DNA of 64,000 bases from Hahella sp018986435 (GTDB taxonomy: Bacteria > Pseudomonadota > Gammaproteobacteria > Pseudomonadales > Oleiphilaceae): the NCBI RefSeq assembly GCF_050749805.1, contig NZ_CP192738.1:2914001-2978000 (forward strand), written 5' to 3'. Position 1 is the first letter of the stretch, and the number at the start of each line of letters is the position of its first letter. The translations under genes were made by a program, and so were the position numbers. Shown piece by piece: positions 1-8,288 of this stretch. A model generated the notes under the pieces. The model was not told the DNA's origin, ran no database searches, and was given only the letters and a program-made list of their open reading frames with translations.

Positions 1-1
1 G

Positions 2-70
2 GGCGCCGCCGGCGCGGCCATTGCCGGCGGCGGCGTGAGTTCCCAGGAGTGCGAGCAGGACAGAGGCTGA
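2..70 (+). CDS. possible 3' end of an upstream gene (partial)
   Basis: Frame 2 is open from the window edge and ends at TGA 68-70. It would encode a short tail rich in Gly and Ala followed by a polar, Cys-containing end (SSQECEQDRG). The Gly/Ala run resembles the end of a glycine-zipper or low-complexity protein, but only 22 codons are visible, so the product cannot be named. A 10-bp inverted repeat at 103-123 follows the stop and would fit the end of a transcription unit. The frame may be chance opening in GC-rich DNA. Confidence 0.3.
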   Translation, partial: GAAGAAIAGGGVSSQECEQDRG

Positions 71-102
71 GCCTGTCTTGAAGCTCTGCCAGCGACCTCA
101 TT

Positions 103-123
103 CGCCCTGTTAATAACAGGGCG
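103..123. repeat. 10-bp palindrome between window start and the retron operon
   Basis: CGCCCTGTTA and TAACAGGGCG are perfect inverted arms around a single central A. The spacing is too tight for an ideal RNA hairpin, and no T-run follows immediately. It could be a terminator remnant of the upstream gene or a protein-binding palindrome. The rest of 124-379 has no gene I can support; it must hold the promoter of the operon that starts at 380. Confidence 0.4.
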
Positions 124-379
124 CAACCCTCTGTCGCCAAAGGATAAAAAACGTCTAAACTTTTCGTTTCGCTATGTTATTCTTAGTCCCTTTCATTCTC
201 CGCTCCTAAGCGCCTGCGGCTGAAATTTCCGTTCATCGCGTGTGAATCATGGCGATGTCCGGGTGACTCTCGAAAGCGAGATGGGACGCTCGTTTTGATC
301 AGCGCAAGGCTTCGCCAGTGAGGGCCGCAATACTAATTCGGAGCGACGCATCCCGTTATCCCGTAAGGATAAAGCCGAT

Positions 380-3300
380 ATGAAGCTGATTAAAAAGGCC
401 AGCCTGCATTTTCAGGAAGGAAACTCCAACAAAGTTTACGAGGTTGAGCTGAGTGAAGTCGCCAGCCGCAAGGACGACCGCTTCCTCGTCAATTTCCGTT
501 ATGGCCGCCAGGGCGGCGCGCTGCGAGAAGGCACAAAAACGCCTGCGCCGGTGACGCTGGAAGAGGCGGAACGGCTGTTCGACAGTGTCGTTGTCTCCAA
601 AACCAACAAAGGCTATTACGACGTCAATCGCGGTGCGCCAGCGGCCTCAACGAACGACGCCCAGGTCAAACCCGCCATGCCGGAAGGACCGACCAGTCTG
701 TTGGTGAAGTTACTGGAAAAGCTGCGTCAGGAGTGGGATAACGGCAAGCGCGCCCGTCTGATATGGCGTTTGGGAGAATTGGGGCGCTCTGAAGCCGGGC
801 AAGAATTGGCGGCGTGCGTCGGCAAAGGGGACTGGCTGCAGGATTTTGCGGTGGCCTGGGCGCTGGGCCGCATTCGCGCGACAGATTACATGGAAGATCT
901 GCATCGTTTGCAGAACTCGAAAAACAGCACCGTCAGCGCCATGGCGTTTGAGTCGATCCTGGCCCTGACTGACCCCTCGCAAAGAATGACTCTGCTGCAA
1001 ACGCAATGGAATCAGATGCCGTCGCCCTTGCAACAGGCGCTGACTTCCGGCGACGACGTGGGCGTGCGTCTGCAATTGGAAAACGGCTTGAACGCCGCGC
1101 CCGCCGGCGCCAATGATCTATTGAAAAACGCTTATCTGCTGGCGTTGCATTATCCTGCGCTCTATCAGGCGCTGTACGGCTGGCTCAGTCAGTGCAAACT
1201 GGCGCCTGGCGTATTCAGTGGCGTACGTTATATCTACAAAGCCGCCGAGTTCCGTCTGGACGCTCCGATGTTCGCCCTGTTGGCGCGTCGTTTTGAAACC
1301 AGTCGTGAATTCTTCCAATACCAATGGGACTGGGCCTGGTTGCCGGGCGTGGGCAGTTTCAAACCAAAAAGCGAGCTGAAAAAGCCCGACCCCAAAGTCG
1401 CCTACTCGAATAAGACCCGCAATTACCTGCGTCGTCGTAGCTGGCGCAGCATCAAGCGCATCGGGCAGGTGGGCGATTTACGCTATGTCGACATGGCCAC
1501 GGAAATGCTGCTTACCGTTTCGGATGCGGACGCGGGAGAAACCCGCAAAGCGGATATCTATCGCTGGGAGCGTAATGGCCGGCGTTATGAGCACAAGCTG
1601 GTCGCGCGTAATTTCTATGATCATTACGCGGGCCTGATTGCGTTTAATCACATTCTACGAGGCGATAGCGCGCAGTATAAATTGGCCCCCAGCGGACGAG
1701 CCTGGTTGAAAGTTTCCGATGAGCGCGCGGCGGACGCCCGTGAGGAAGCCTTCTCTCATTTGTGGGATCAGCGTCCTGACTGCGCTTTGCGCTTAATGTT
1801 GGAGAGCCAGTGTGAGCCGGTGCATGAGTTCGCCAGCAAGGTATTGGCTGCGAACACGTCTTTTTGCGCGGAGATCGCTGTCTCTGATATTGAGCGCCTG
1901 CTGCGCAGCCGCTATGAAGCGACTCAGCGATTTGCCTTGCAGTTGGCGCGGACTCGCCTGGACGGCCATATCGAACACGGTTTATTGCTGGCGCTGCTGA
2001 ACAGCGGTCTGGATGAAGCGCGGGCGTTAGGGATGGAAATGCTTGCGCAAATGCCGCCGGCGACCCTGGTCGAAGCGCCGTTGCTGGCGGCGTTATTGCT
2101 GTCGCAATACGAAGAAGTGCGCCGGTATGCGGCGGACAAGACCGCGCAATATTCCTGGACGGCATCGGATCAGGCGCAGTGCCTGCACACCCTGATTGAG
2201 CAGGCGTTGCAAACGCCCCCTGAATTGCCGCCAGCACTGTCCCAGGAATCCCATGCCGTCTGGTTGGCGGACTTCTGTATCGCCCGCTTCGCCGACGCCT
2301 GCCGGGAATTGTCCCTGCACTTGATCGACCGTCTGCTGGCGGAGCGCAACACGGCATTGCAATTATTCGGCGCGCGTTTGCTGGTGGCTCATGGCGTCGG
2401 TTTTGGCGATATTCCCGAGCGTCTGCTGCAACACATCATGCAGTCGGACTCGTCGGCGGTGCGCGCATGCCAGACCTTGTTGCTGGGCAAGCAGCCGGAT
2501 GCCGAACTGGTCAAACAGGCGGGCGTGCTCGCCCTGCAATTCTTTGAAGGCGAAGCGGATGATCGCAATGCCGCCGCCGCTATTCTGAAACGTCTGGCGC
2601 TGGCGCAACGGGAATGGGCGGAGGCGATTCTGCATCACTTGTTGCCGTATACATTTCGCAGCGAAAAGCAGGACGGTCAGCGGGAAGAATGGCTGGTGTT
2701 CTTCAAAGACGCGCTCAGCGCCGCGTTCGACGCTGTGGACGATAGTACTTGCTGGCGCCTGCTGCAGGCGCAATCCACCGGCGCGCAGCAGATAGGCGCG
2801 CTGTTGTTGCAGGCGCGCAGTCCATTGCAGTTTAGCGTCCGTCAGTGGGCGCAGTTGGCCAAGCATCCAGACGTGGCGGTGCGTCAGTACGCCTATGACG
2901 CCTATGAAGCCAACCCGGATCGTATTCTGGCGGAGATTCGCGACGCATTGCGCATTCTGGACTCAGACTGGGATGACTGCCGCGAGTTCGGCTTCGCCTT
3001 CTTCCGCAGCCATTATGAGGAAGCGGGCGAAACCCTGTGGACGCCTGAGCTGGTGGTCTACCTGTGCGACAGCGTGCGGCCGGACGTGCAGCGCTATGGC
3101 ATGGAGCTGCTGCAGCGCTTCTTCCAGGAACAGAATGGCGTCGAGTATCTGTTGAAGCTCAGTCAGCACCCTTCGGCTAATGTGCAGTTTTTCGTGAGCA
3201 ACTTCCTCAATGAATACGCCGCCGGATACCCAGAGCGCATTCTCAGTCTGCAAGGCTACTTCACCACGGTGCTGTCGCAGGTGAATCGCAGTCGCGTCTG

Positions 3301-3511
3301 TAAGGATCGCATTCTGGCGTTTTTATCTGAACAGTCGCTGCTCAATGAGCAGGTGGCTAATATGGCGGCGGATTTGTTCGCCCGCATTTCCCTGACCGTC
3401 GTGCACAAAGACAAAGCCGCGTTGATCAAGGCCCTGTTGGACCTGCGTCGCCACTATCCGCAACTGGGAACGCCGCTCAGCGTCAAGCCCGCCGAAGTAA
3501 GAGAATATTAA
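380..3511 (+). CDS. WGR-domain protein with HEAT/ARM-like helical repeats (retron-associated)
   Basis: A 1043-residue protein. Residues about 1-80 match a WGR domain: a lysine-rich beta start, the FRYGRQGG core (tyrosine in place of the usual tryptophan), and a later NKGYY motif. WGR domains occur in PARPs and MolR-like proteins and are linked to nucleic-acid binding. The rest is Leu/Ala/Arg-rich helical sequence with recurrent short helix pairs ending in 'VRxYA' or 'VQxxG' turns, typical of HEAT/ARM solenoids. No signal peptide or catalytic motif is visible. The start has an AAGGAT ribosome site. The gene lies 10 nt upstream of the SWIM gene and heads the operon that ends in a retron RT. Inferred role: a scaffold or effector component of the retron system. 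The domain call is firm; the role is inference. Confidence 0.82.
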   Translation: MKLIKKASLHFQEGNSNKVYEVELSEVASRKDDRFLVNFRYGRQGGALREGTKTPAPVTLEEAERLFDSVVVSKTNKGYYDVNRGAPAASTNDAQVKPAMPEGPTSLLVKLLEKLRQEWDNGKRARLIWRLGELGRSEAGQELAACVGKGDWLQDFAVAWALGRIRATDYMEDLHRLQNSKNSTVSAMAFESILALTDPSQRMTLLQTQWNQMPSPLQQALTSGDDVGVRLQLENGLNAAPAGANDLLKNAYLLALHYPALYQALYGWLSQCKLAPGVFSGVRYIYKAAEFRLDAPMFALLARRFETSREFFQYQWDWAWLPGVGSFKPKSELKKPDPKVAYSNKTRNYLRRRSWRSIKRIGQVGDLRYVDMATEMLLTVSDADAGETRKADIYRWERNGRRYEHKLVARNFYDHYAGLIAFNHILRGDSAQYKLAPSGRAWLKVSDERAADAREEAFSHLWDQRPDCALRLMLESQCEPVHEFASKVLAANTSFCAEIAVSDIERLLRSRYEATQRFALQLARTRLDGHIEHGLLLALLNSGLDEARALGMEMLAQMPPATLVEAPLLAALLLSQYEEVRRYAADKTAQYSWTASDQAQCLHTLIEQALQTPPELPPALSQESHAVWLADFCIARFADACRELSLHLIDRLLAERNTALQLFGARLLVAHGVGFGDIPERLLQHIMQSDSSAVRACQTLLLGKQPDAELVKQAGVLALQFFEGEADDRNAAAAILKRLALAQREWAEAILHHLLPYTFRSEKQDGQREEWLVFFKDALSAAFDAVDDSTCWRLLQAQSTGAQQIGALLLQARSPLQFSVRQWAQLAKHPDVAVRQYAYDAYEANPDRILAEIRDALRILDSDWDDCREFGFAFFRSHYEEAGETLWTPELVVYLCDSVRPDVQRYGMELLQRFFQEQNGVEYLLKLSQHPSANVQFFVSNFLNEYAAGYPERILSLQGYFTTVLSQVNRSRVCKDRILAFLSEQSLLNEQVANMAADLFARISLTVVHKDKAALIKALLDLRRHYPQLGTPLSVKPAEVREY

Positions 3512-3521
3512 GGAGCCGTTG

Positions 3522-5195
3522 ATGGAGTTTCGTTACCGTTATCACGGACACAGCCGCGTGGACAGCAATGCGGGCAAGACGGATCTGTCCTTCGCCCCGG
3601 ACAGCCTGCGGCCGCCGACCCATTTCGTCGGCAAACTGAGAAAACATATCGCCTTTCGCGAAGCGATTTCCGCGCTGCATAACGTGGTCATTTCCGACAT
3701 GCGTTTTCAGCCCAAAGACAAAGAAGAATACAAGCGCTGGCTGGCTCAGGAAGAGCAGAACATGCTTGCGGAATTCATGTCCCGCAAAGAATCGCTGCAG
3801 ACGGAGATTCGCTCTCTGCGCAGCGAGCTGGACGACCTGAACAAGCAGAGCGACAAAGTACTCAAGCCGTATTACGACGCACAGCGCAATTACTTTAACT
3901 ATCTATACAAGCATGACCTGGACGCCTGGTATGTGCTGGACCCGGTGATCACGGTGCATCCGGACCAGGTATTCTTCGAATGCTTTTCCGAAGATGAATC
4001 CAGTTACGGCAAATTGAGCTGCGGTTACGAGGTGTTTGAAACCATCAGCGACACCGCCTGCGGCACCACGAACATTGATTACTCTCAAGGGCTGTATAAC
4101 GAGTTCCAGAAAATCCGCGATTATCGGGAAACACTGTTGCAGGTAGACCCCGGCGGCTTTAGCGTGCAGACCGGTGATGACGATCAGTTCGATGAGAAGA
4201 AAATCGACCTGCCGGAAAGCTGGGTGCGCGGTTTTCTGCAGGTCAGTTCGGCGATGACGTTGCCGATGGTGAAGGTCGAATTGCAGCCCATGGATGTACA
4301 TAACCTGTGTTATGTGCTGCGTCGCAAGAAAGAGCGAGTCGGACCGCGGGCGATGCGTTACGAGCTGGAGCCCGGCAAGCCGGTGCGGGTGATATTCGAG
4401 CCCTGGGGCGAAGAGGTGGTGTGCAGCCGTTCTATCTATCAGGGCCATGAAGCGCGCAGTATTCGTGTGTGGGGGCGTCGTCGCCTGCATATTCTGGAGC
4501 GCTTGATTCCGGTAGCGGACAAATTCGTCGTGCACCTCATGGGAGATGGCCTGCCCAGTTTCTATGTGGCGGAAATGGGAGATCTGACCTTTACCTTGGG
4601 GTTGTCCGGCTGGAGCGCCAACGACTGGTCGCGTATGGGTAACTTTGACCTGATGGCGCCGCGAGCGGAGGTGGATGAGATCACGCTGCGTCGCGTTTAT
4701 CACGGACTGCAGGAAAACTGGCTGGAAAGCGCCGGTAGTCTGGCCGCCCGCTTGGGGCTGGACGACACCGTGGTGCAATCCGCGCTGTCCATTTATAGCC
4801 AGCAGGGACAGGTCCTGTTCGATCTGGCGGAAGGGGTTTACCGCATCCGCGAATTGAGTCGCGAGCCGTTGCCGATGACGCAGTTGCGTTACGCCAATGA
4901 GCGCGAGGAGATGGCGGAGAATTTCAACAAAGCCAATCTGGTGAAACTGAGCGCGGTGGACGTCAACGACGGCGTGCTGTCATTGCAGGGAGAAGTGACC
5001 GACAACGCCGTCGCTTACCGACCCAAAGTGGCGATCGACGCCGATCAACGACTGCGTCAGGGTGAATGCCAGTGTCACTTCTATGTGCACAATCGTCTGC
5101 GCAAAGGCCCCTGTGAACACATGCTGGCGCTGCGTAAGCAACATCAGATACAGCATCCTTATGTGCTTGCCGGCGCAGAGGAGGCAGGGCGATGA
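3522..5195 (+). CDS. winged-helix / SWIM zinc-finger protein (retron-associated)
   Basis: A 557-residue protein read from the ATG at 3522, preceded by AAGGAG; an in-frame TTG lies three bases upstream. Residues about 75-125 are heptad-like, charged and probably coiled coil. Around 400-455 the run LAARLGLDDTVVQSAL followed by a short beta hairpin looks like a winged helix. The C-terminus carries a CxC...CxH zinc site (C516, C518, C531, H533), the SWIM signature, a DNA- or protein-binding finger. The gene lies between the WGR/HEAT gene and the structured region and RT. From memory, one retron type in published classifications is defined by WGR/ARM-repeat and winged-helix-SWIM partners; I believe it is type XIII, but cannot check. 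Its biochemical role in such systems is unknown to me. Confidence 0.82.
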   Translation: MEFRYRYHGHSRVDSNAGKTDLSFAPDSLRPPTHFVGKLRKHIAFREAISALHNVVISDMRFQPKDKEEYKRWLAQEEQNMLAEFMSRKESLQTEIRSLRSELDDLNKQSDKVLKPYYDAQRNYFNYLYKHDLDAWYVLDPVITVHPDQVFFECFSEDESSYGKLSCGYEVFETISDTACGTTNIDYSQGLYNEFQKIRDYRETLLQVDPGGFSVQTGDDDQFDEKKIDLPESWVRGFLQVSSAMTLPMVKVELQPMDVHNLCYVLRRKKERVGPRAMRYELEPGKPVRVIFEPWGEEVVCSRSIYQGHEARSIRVWGRRRLHILERLIPVADKFVVHLMGDGLPSFYVAEMGDLTFTLGLSGWSANDWSRMGNFDLMAPRAEVDEITLRRVYHGLQENWLESAGSLAARLGLDDTVVQSALSIYSQQGQVLFDLAEGVYRIRELSREPLPMTQLRYANEREEMAENFNKANLVKLSAVDVNDGVLSLQGEVTDNAVAYRPKVAIDADQRLRQGECQCHFYVHNRLRKGPCEHMLALRKQHQIQHPYVLAGAEEAGR

Positions 5196-5263
5196 ACGCA
5201 ATTTTTCCTGTTAAATCAACGGTGGGGTTTGCTTGCTCCGCCCAGGTTGTTATACTGCCCGAC

Positions 5264-5493
5264 GGCGGTAGCGCGACAAAACTACCTTGCAATCCGAGCG
5301 GTGGATCGCCGTTCTTGCTATTAGACTTATCACGCTTCACTGGCCAGATCTTTACTGGGCCGTACTGCACCACCTATCGCTATTGCGGTTTGGTTTCTAC
5401 GAAACCAATGAGCGATAGGTGGTGCGTACGGCGTCGAGTTGATCAGTCCAGTTCTGAGAATTCTACGAAGGGAAACCATGTCGCGCTACCGCC
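5264..5493 (+). ncRNA. candidate retron msr-msd non-coding RNA
   Basis: The arms GGCGGTAGCGCGACA (5264-5278) and TGTCGCGCTACCGCC (5479-5493) are perfect 15-nt complements about 200 nt apart, matching retron a1/a2 repeats. Between them, 5342-5361 can fold into a short stem with a 7-nt loop and one bulged G, as in msr. The segment 5359-5432 forms a long hairpin: 7 bp, a bulged T, 15 perfect bp (5367-5381 with 5411-5425), an internal bulge, then 8 bp capped by TAC (5390-5408). This is an msd-like hairpin. The whole element lies directly upstream of the RT gene, where retron RNAs sit. The branching guanosine is not certain; AGC at 5297-5299 and TAGC at 5269-5272 are candidates. The exact msr/msd border is inference. 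Confidence 0.8.
5359..5432 (+). repeat. long imperfect inverted repeat (putative msd stem-loop)
   Basis: Arms 5367-5381 and 5411-5425 are perfectly complementary over 15 bp. The pairing extends outward by 7 bp (5359-5365 with 5426-5432) after one bulged T at 5366. An inner 8-bp stem (5390-5397 with 5401-5408) closes a TAC loop. The structure is too long and elaborate for a Rho-independent terminator and has no T-tract, which favours a template for retron msDNA. Confidence 0.85.
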
Positions 5494-5648
5494 TTCTTTT
5501 TGCGCCGCCTCAGTGCGCTCCTTTGCGTCCTCATTATCATTCCCCGCACTCAAATCGTTATCCGTCACTGTTGCAAGTCGGTCCGCCGCCGTGCGCGTTG
5601 GTCGTTGCAGTACGCGGTTGTCATCGGCATTGAGAGGAGGGCGTTGAG

Positions 5649-7412
5649 ATGAGCGAAGAGAAAAAACTGACACGTCAGGAAATCTACCAACGCATCCGTG
5701 AAACCAGCAAGGACGAGTACATTCTCTCCGAAATGGTGCGCCTGGGCTTTTGGCCGGACAACTCGGAAAAGCCTTCTTTGTCGGAAGCGTTTATCAAAAA
5801 ACGCACTGAACTGCAGGCGGCGTTGCGGGAGCTGGGGCAACAGCAGATGCTGTACTCCGATCCAGAGAAAGCGCTGAAGGAAATGCACAAGCAGCGCAAG
5901 AAGGCGGCGCTGGCCAAGCGGGAAGAGACGCGTCGCAAGCGCAACGAAGAGCGATTCCAGCGGGCGCAACACTGGCGCGAAGTGCAGGCGCAACAGATCA
6001 CCTACCTTGGTGAAAACGTGTCAGGGGGATTGGGTGATGCAGCCTCAGATGACGCGCGTCTGCGCAGTCAGAATCTGCCAGTCATAAACGCCGCCGAAGA
6101 GTTGGCGACGGCGATGGGCGTGACGTTGAACGAATTGCGTTTCCTTGCCTACAACAAAGAGGTATCCAAGCTCAGCCACTATCAGCAATTCGCTATCGCC
6201 AAGAAAACCGGCGGCGTACGCGAAATTTCCGCTCCCATGCCGCGTATGAAGAGAGCGCAGTATTGGATTCTGGACAACATATTGGCGCCGCTTTCTCTGC
6301 ATGACGCCGCGCATGGCTTTGTCGTCGAGCGCTCCATTGTGTCTAATGCGCAGCCTCACGTGGGCAAAGACGTGGTCATTAACCTGGACTTGAAGGACTT
6401 CTTCCCAACGGTTTCCTATGCGCGCATCAAGGGCGCGTTTCGCCATCTTGGCTACAGCGAGCAAGTCGCCACTATTCTGGGGCTGCTGTGTTCGCAGCAG
6501 AAAGTGCAGGAAGTGGAAATGGACGGCCAGAAATGGTTTGTCAGCGAAGGTGAACGCTTTCTACCTCAAGGCGCGCCCACCAGTCCGGCGATCAGTAATG
6601 TCATTTGCCGAAAGCTCGATCGCCGTCTGCAAAGCATGGCAGCCAAACTTGGATTCACCTATACCCGTTACGCGGATGATGTGACCTTCTCCGCTGACGG
6701 CAAATCCGACGATGACGTCAAGCGTCTGTTGTGGCGCTGCCGTAGCATCATCAAGGATGAAGGTTTTGTGGTGCACCCGGATAAAACCCGGATTATGCGC
6801 AAACATCGCAGACAGGAAGTCACCGGCGTCGTCGTAAATGACAAGGCTTCGGTGGAAAGAAAACAACTGAAGCGGTTTCGCGCACTGTTGTTTCAAATCG
6901 ATAGAGACGGTCCCGCTGGAAAATCCTGGGGTCGGGGAGAGCTGTTCGCCGCCATTGACGGATTCGCTAACTATGTGGCGATGGTGAACCCTGAAAAAGG
7001 CGTGCCGCTGCAACAGAAAGTGGCGCAGCTGAAGCTTAAGTACGGTGTGAAAGTGAAGCCGTCCCGGGTGTTGGCGTTGAATAAAAAACGCATGCGTCTG
7101 AAGGCGGCGAAAGGCGAAGCGCCCCGCGAAGACTGGTGGCAGGCGCAAGCGGCCGCCGCGCCGGAACGGGAGAAGACCGCGGAGCAGGTGAAGGAAGAGC
7201 GCAAGGCGGAGAAAGCGGCGCAGAAGGCGCAGGCGACTCCTGTCCCATCGTCTGTAGACGCTGAGCCAGCGCAAGCGCCTGCGCCGACACGCCCGCAACA
7301 GCAAGCGCAACCTCCCGCGCCAGGTCCTGAGGGCGAATCTCACGCAAAAACAGGGTGGATCATGCTGGCTATCGGCATACTCATCTATCTTGTGATGAAG
7401 ATGCTGGCGTAA
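5649..7412 (+). CDS. retron-type reverse transcriptase with C-terminal membrane anchor
   Basis: A 587-residue RNA-directed DNA polymerase expected to copy the adjacent msd RNA into msDNA primed from a branching guanosine. The retron hallmarks are all visible: NAQPH (233-237, the NAxxH region X), the first catalytic aspartate block LDLKDFFP (246-253), PQGAPTSP (306-313), YADD (341-344) and VTG (391-393, region Y). Residues about 60-115 form a Lys/Arg/Glu-rich helical extension ahead of the RT core. Residues about 480-568 are a Lys/Ala/Pro-rich linker ending in a hydrophobic segment at 569-586, a likely single membrane helix, which is unusual for a retron RT. The start follows a GGAG-type site. 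Gene order WGR-SWIM-RNA-RT supports a tripartite retron. Confidence 0.9.
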   Translation: MSEEKKLTRQEIYQRIRETSKDEYILSEMVRLGFWPDNSEKPSLSEAFIKKRTELQAALRELGQQQMLYSDPEKALKEMHKQRKKAALAKREETRRKRNEERFQRAQHWREVQAQQITYLGENVSGGLGDAASDDARLRSQNLPVINAAEELATAMGVTLNELRFLAYNKEVSKLSHYQQFAIAKKTGGVREISAPMPRMKRAQYWILDNILAPLSLHDAAHGFVVERSIVSNAQPHVGKDVVINLDLKDFFPTVSYARIKGAFRHLGYSEQVATILGLLCSQQKVQEVEMDGQKWFVSEGERFLPQGAPTSPAISNVICRKLDRRLQSMAAKLGFTYTRYADDVTFSADGKSDDDVKRLLWRCRSIIKDEGFVVHPDKTRIMRKHRRQEVTGVVVNDKASVERKQLKRFRALLFQIDRDGPAGKSWGRGELFAAIDGFANYVAMVNPEKGVPLQQKVAQLKLKYGVKVKPSRVLALNKKRMRLKAAKGEAPREDWWQAQAAAAPEREKTAEQVKEERKAEKAAQKAQATPVPSSVDAEPAQAPAPTRPQQQAQPPAPGPEGESHAKTGWIMLAIGILIYLVMKMLA

Positions 7413-7483
7413 GGAAAGAGCAAAGCACTTTTGGGCGCGGTTCATGTCCCGAAGTACTAACCGCAAGCAACGGAGTAAGGAAA

Positions 7484-8176
7484 ATGTCCAGACACATCGG
7501 CATTGTTGCATGTAGCGCTGAGGGCGCTGCGCTCTGTTATCGCACTATCTGCGCGGAAGCGCCCGCGTTGATGGGAGAGCATCGGCATCCGGAAGTATCG
7601 CTGCATACGCATCCCGTGGCGGATTACATGCCTTATCTGAATGAGGGCGATTGGCGCGGAGTGGCGGATTTGATGCTGTCGTCCGCCCGAAAATTGGCGA
7701 TGATGGGCGCGGACTTCGCCATCTGTCCGGATAACACTATTCATCAGGCGTTTCAGATGGTGCAGGCCGAATCGCCCATTCCCTGGCTGCATATCGCGGA
7801 AGCCGTGGCGCAGGCGGCGCAAACGCAAGGCTATCGCAAGTTGGGAATCACCGGTACGCGCTTTCTGATGACCGGGCCGGTCTATCCTCAAGCCTTGAGC
7901 AGGTTTAATATCGACAGTCTGATTCCGGATGAGGCGGATCGCGAAATCATTGATCAGGTGATTTTCAATGAGCTGGTGAATGGGGTGTTTAAGGAAGAAT
8001 CCAGATTACGGTTCAATGCGGCGATCCAGCGACTGCAAGACCGCGGTTGCGATGCGGTGGTGCTGGGCTGTACTGAGATTCCGCTGCTCGTCGATCCTGA
8101 TGACTGTCCGCTGCCGACGTTGGACTCTACTCGCTTGCTGGCTCGGGCCGCCCTGATGGAAGCGCTGCGAGCGTGA
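7484..8176 (+). CDS. aspartate/glutamate racemase family protein
   Basis: About 230 residues from the ATG at 7484, chosen because GGAGTAAGGA lies just upstream and the family N-terminus (MSRHIGIVAC) begins there. Asp/Glu racemases are PLP-independent and use two cysteines as acid and base. Both are visible, in FAICPDNTIHQ and VVLGCTEIPLL, so the enzyme is probably active. The true substrate (Asp, Glu, hydantoin or a broad amino acid) cannot be told from sequence. It lies 71 nt after the retron RT on the same strand, but nothing ties it functionally to the retron. A lipoprotein gene follows after about 110 nt. Confidence 0.8.
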   Translation: MSRHIGIVACSAEGAALCYRTICAEAPALMGEHRHPEVSLHTHPVADYMPYLNEGDWRGVADLMLSSARKLAMMGADFAICPDNTIHQAFQMVQAESPIPWLHIAEAVAQAAQTQGYRKLGITGTRFLMTGPVYPQALSRFNIDSLIPDEADREIIDQVIFNELVNGVFKEESRLRFNAAIQRLQDRGCDAVVLGCTEIPLLVDPDDCPLPTLDSTRLLARAALMEALRA

Positions 8177-8288
8177 CGCTCCGGCGTTAATCATCCTCCA
8201 AGATGTGATCTCTCCACATTTCTAATTTAATCGCTCCCTGATAGCATGCGATGACGTCCACCTCATTTTCAGGAAGTCGTCCACCCTT

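Noticed and set aside
1644..2357. 237-residue antisense frame inside the WGR/HEAT gene
   Set aside because: Entirely antisense to a well-supported gene, Pro/Arg/Ala-rich and without a ribosome site. A shadow of GC-rich codons.
5192..5647. 151-residue open frame over the retron RNA region
   Set aside because: It reads straight through the inverted repeats and has no protein-like composition. The structured RNA explains the sequence better; the frame is chance opening.
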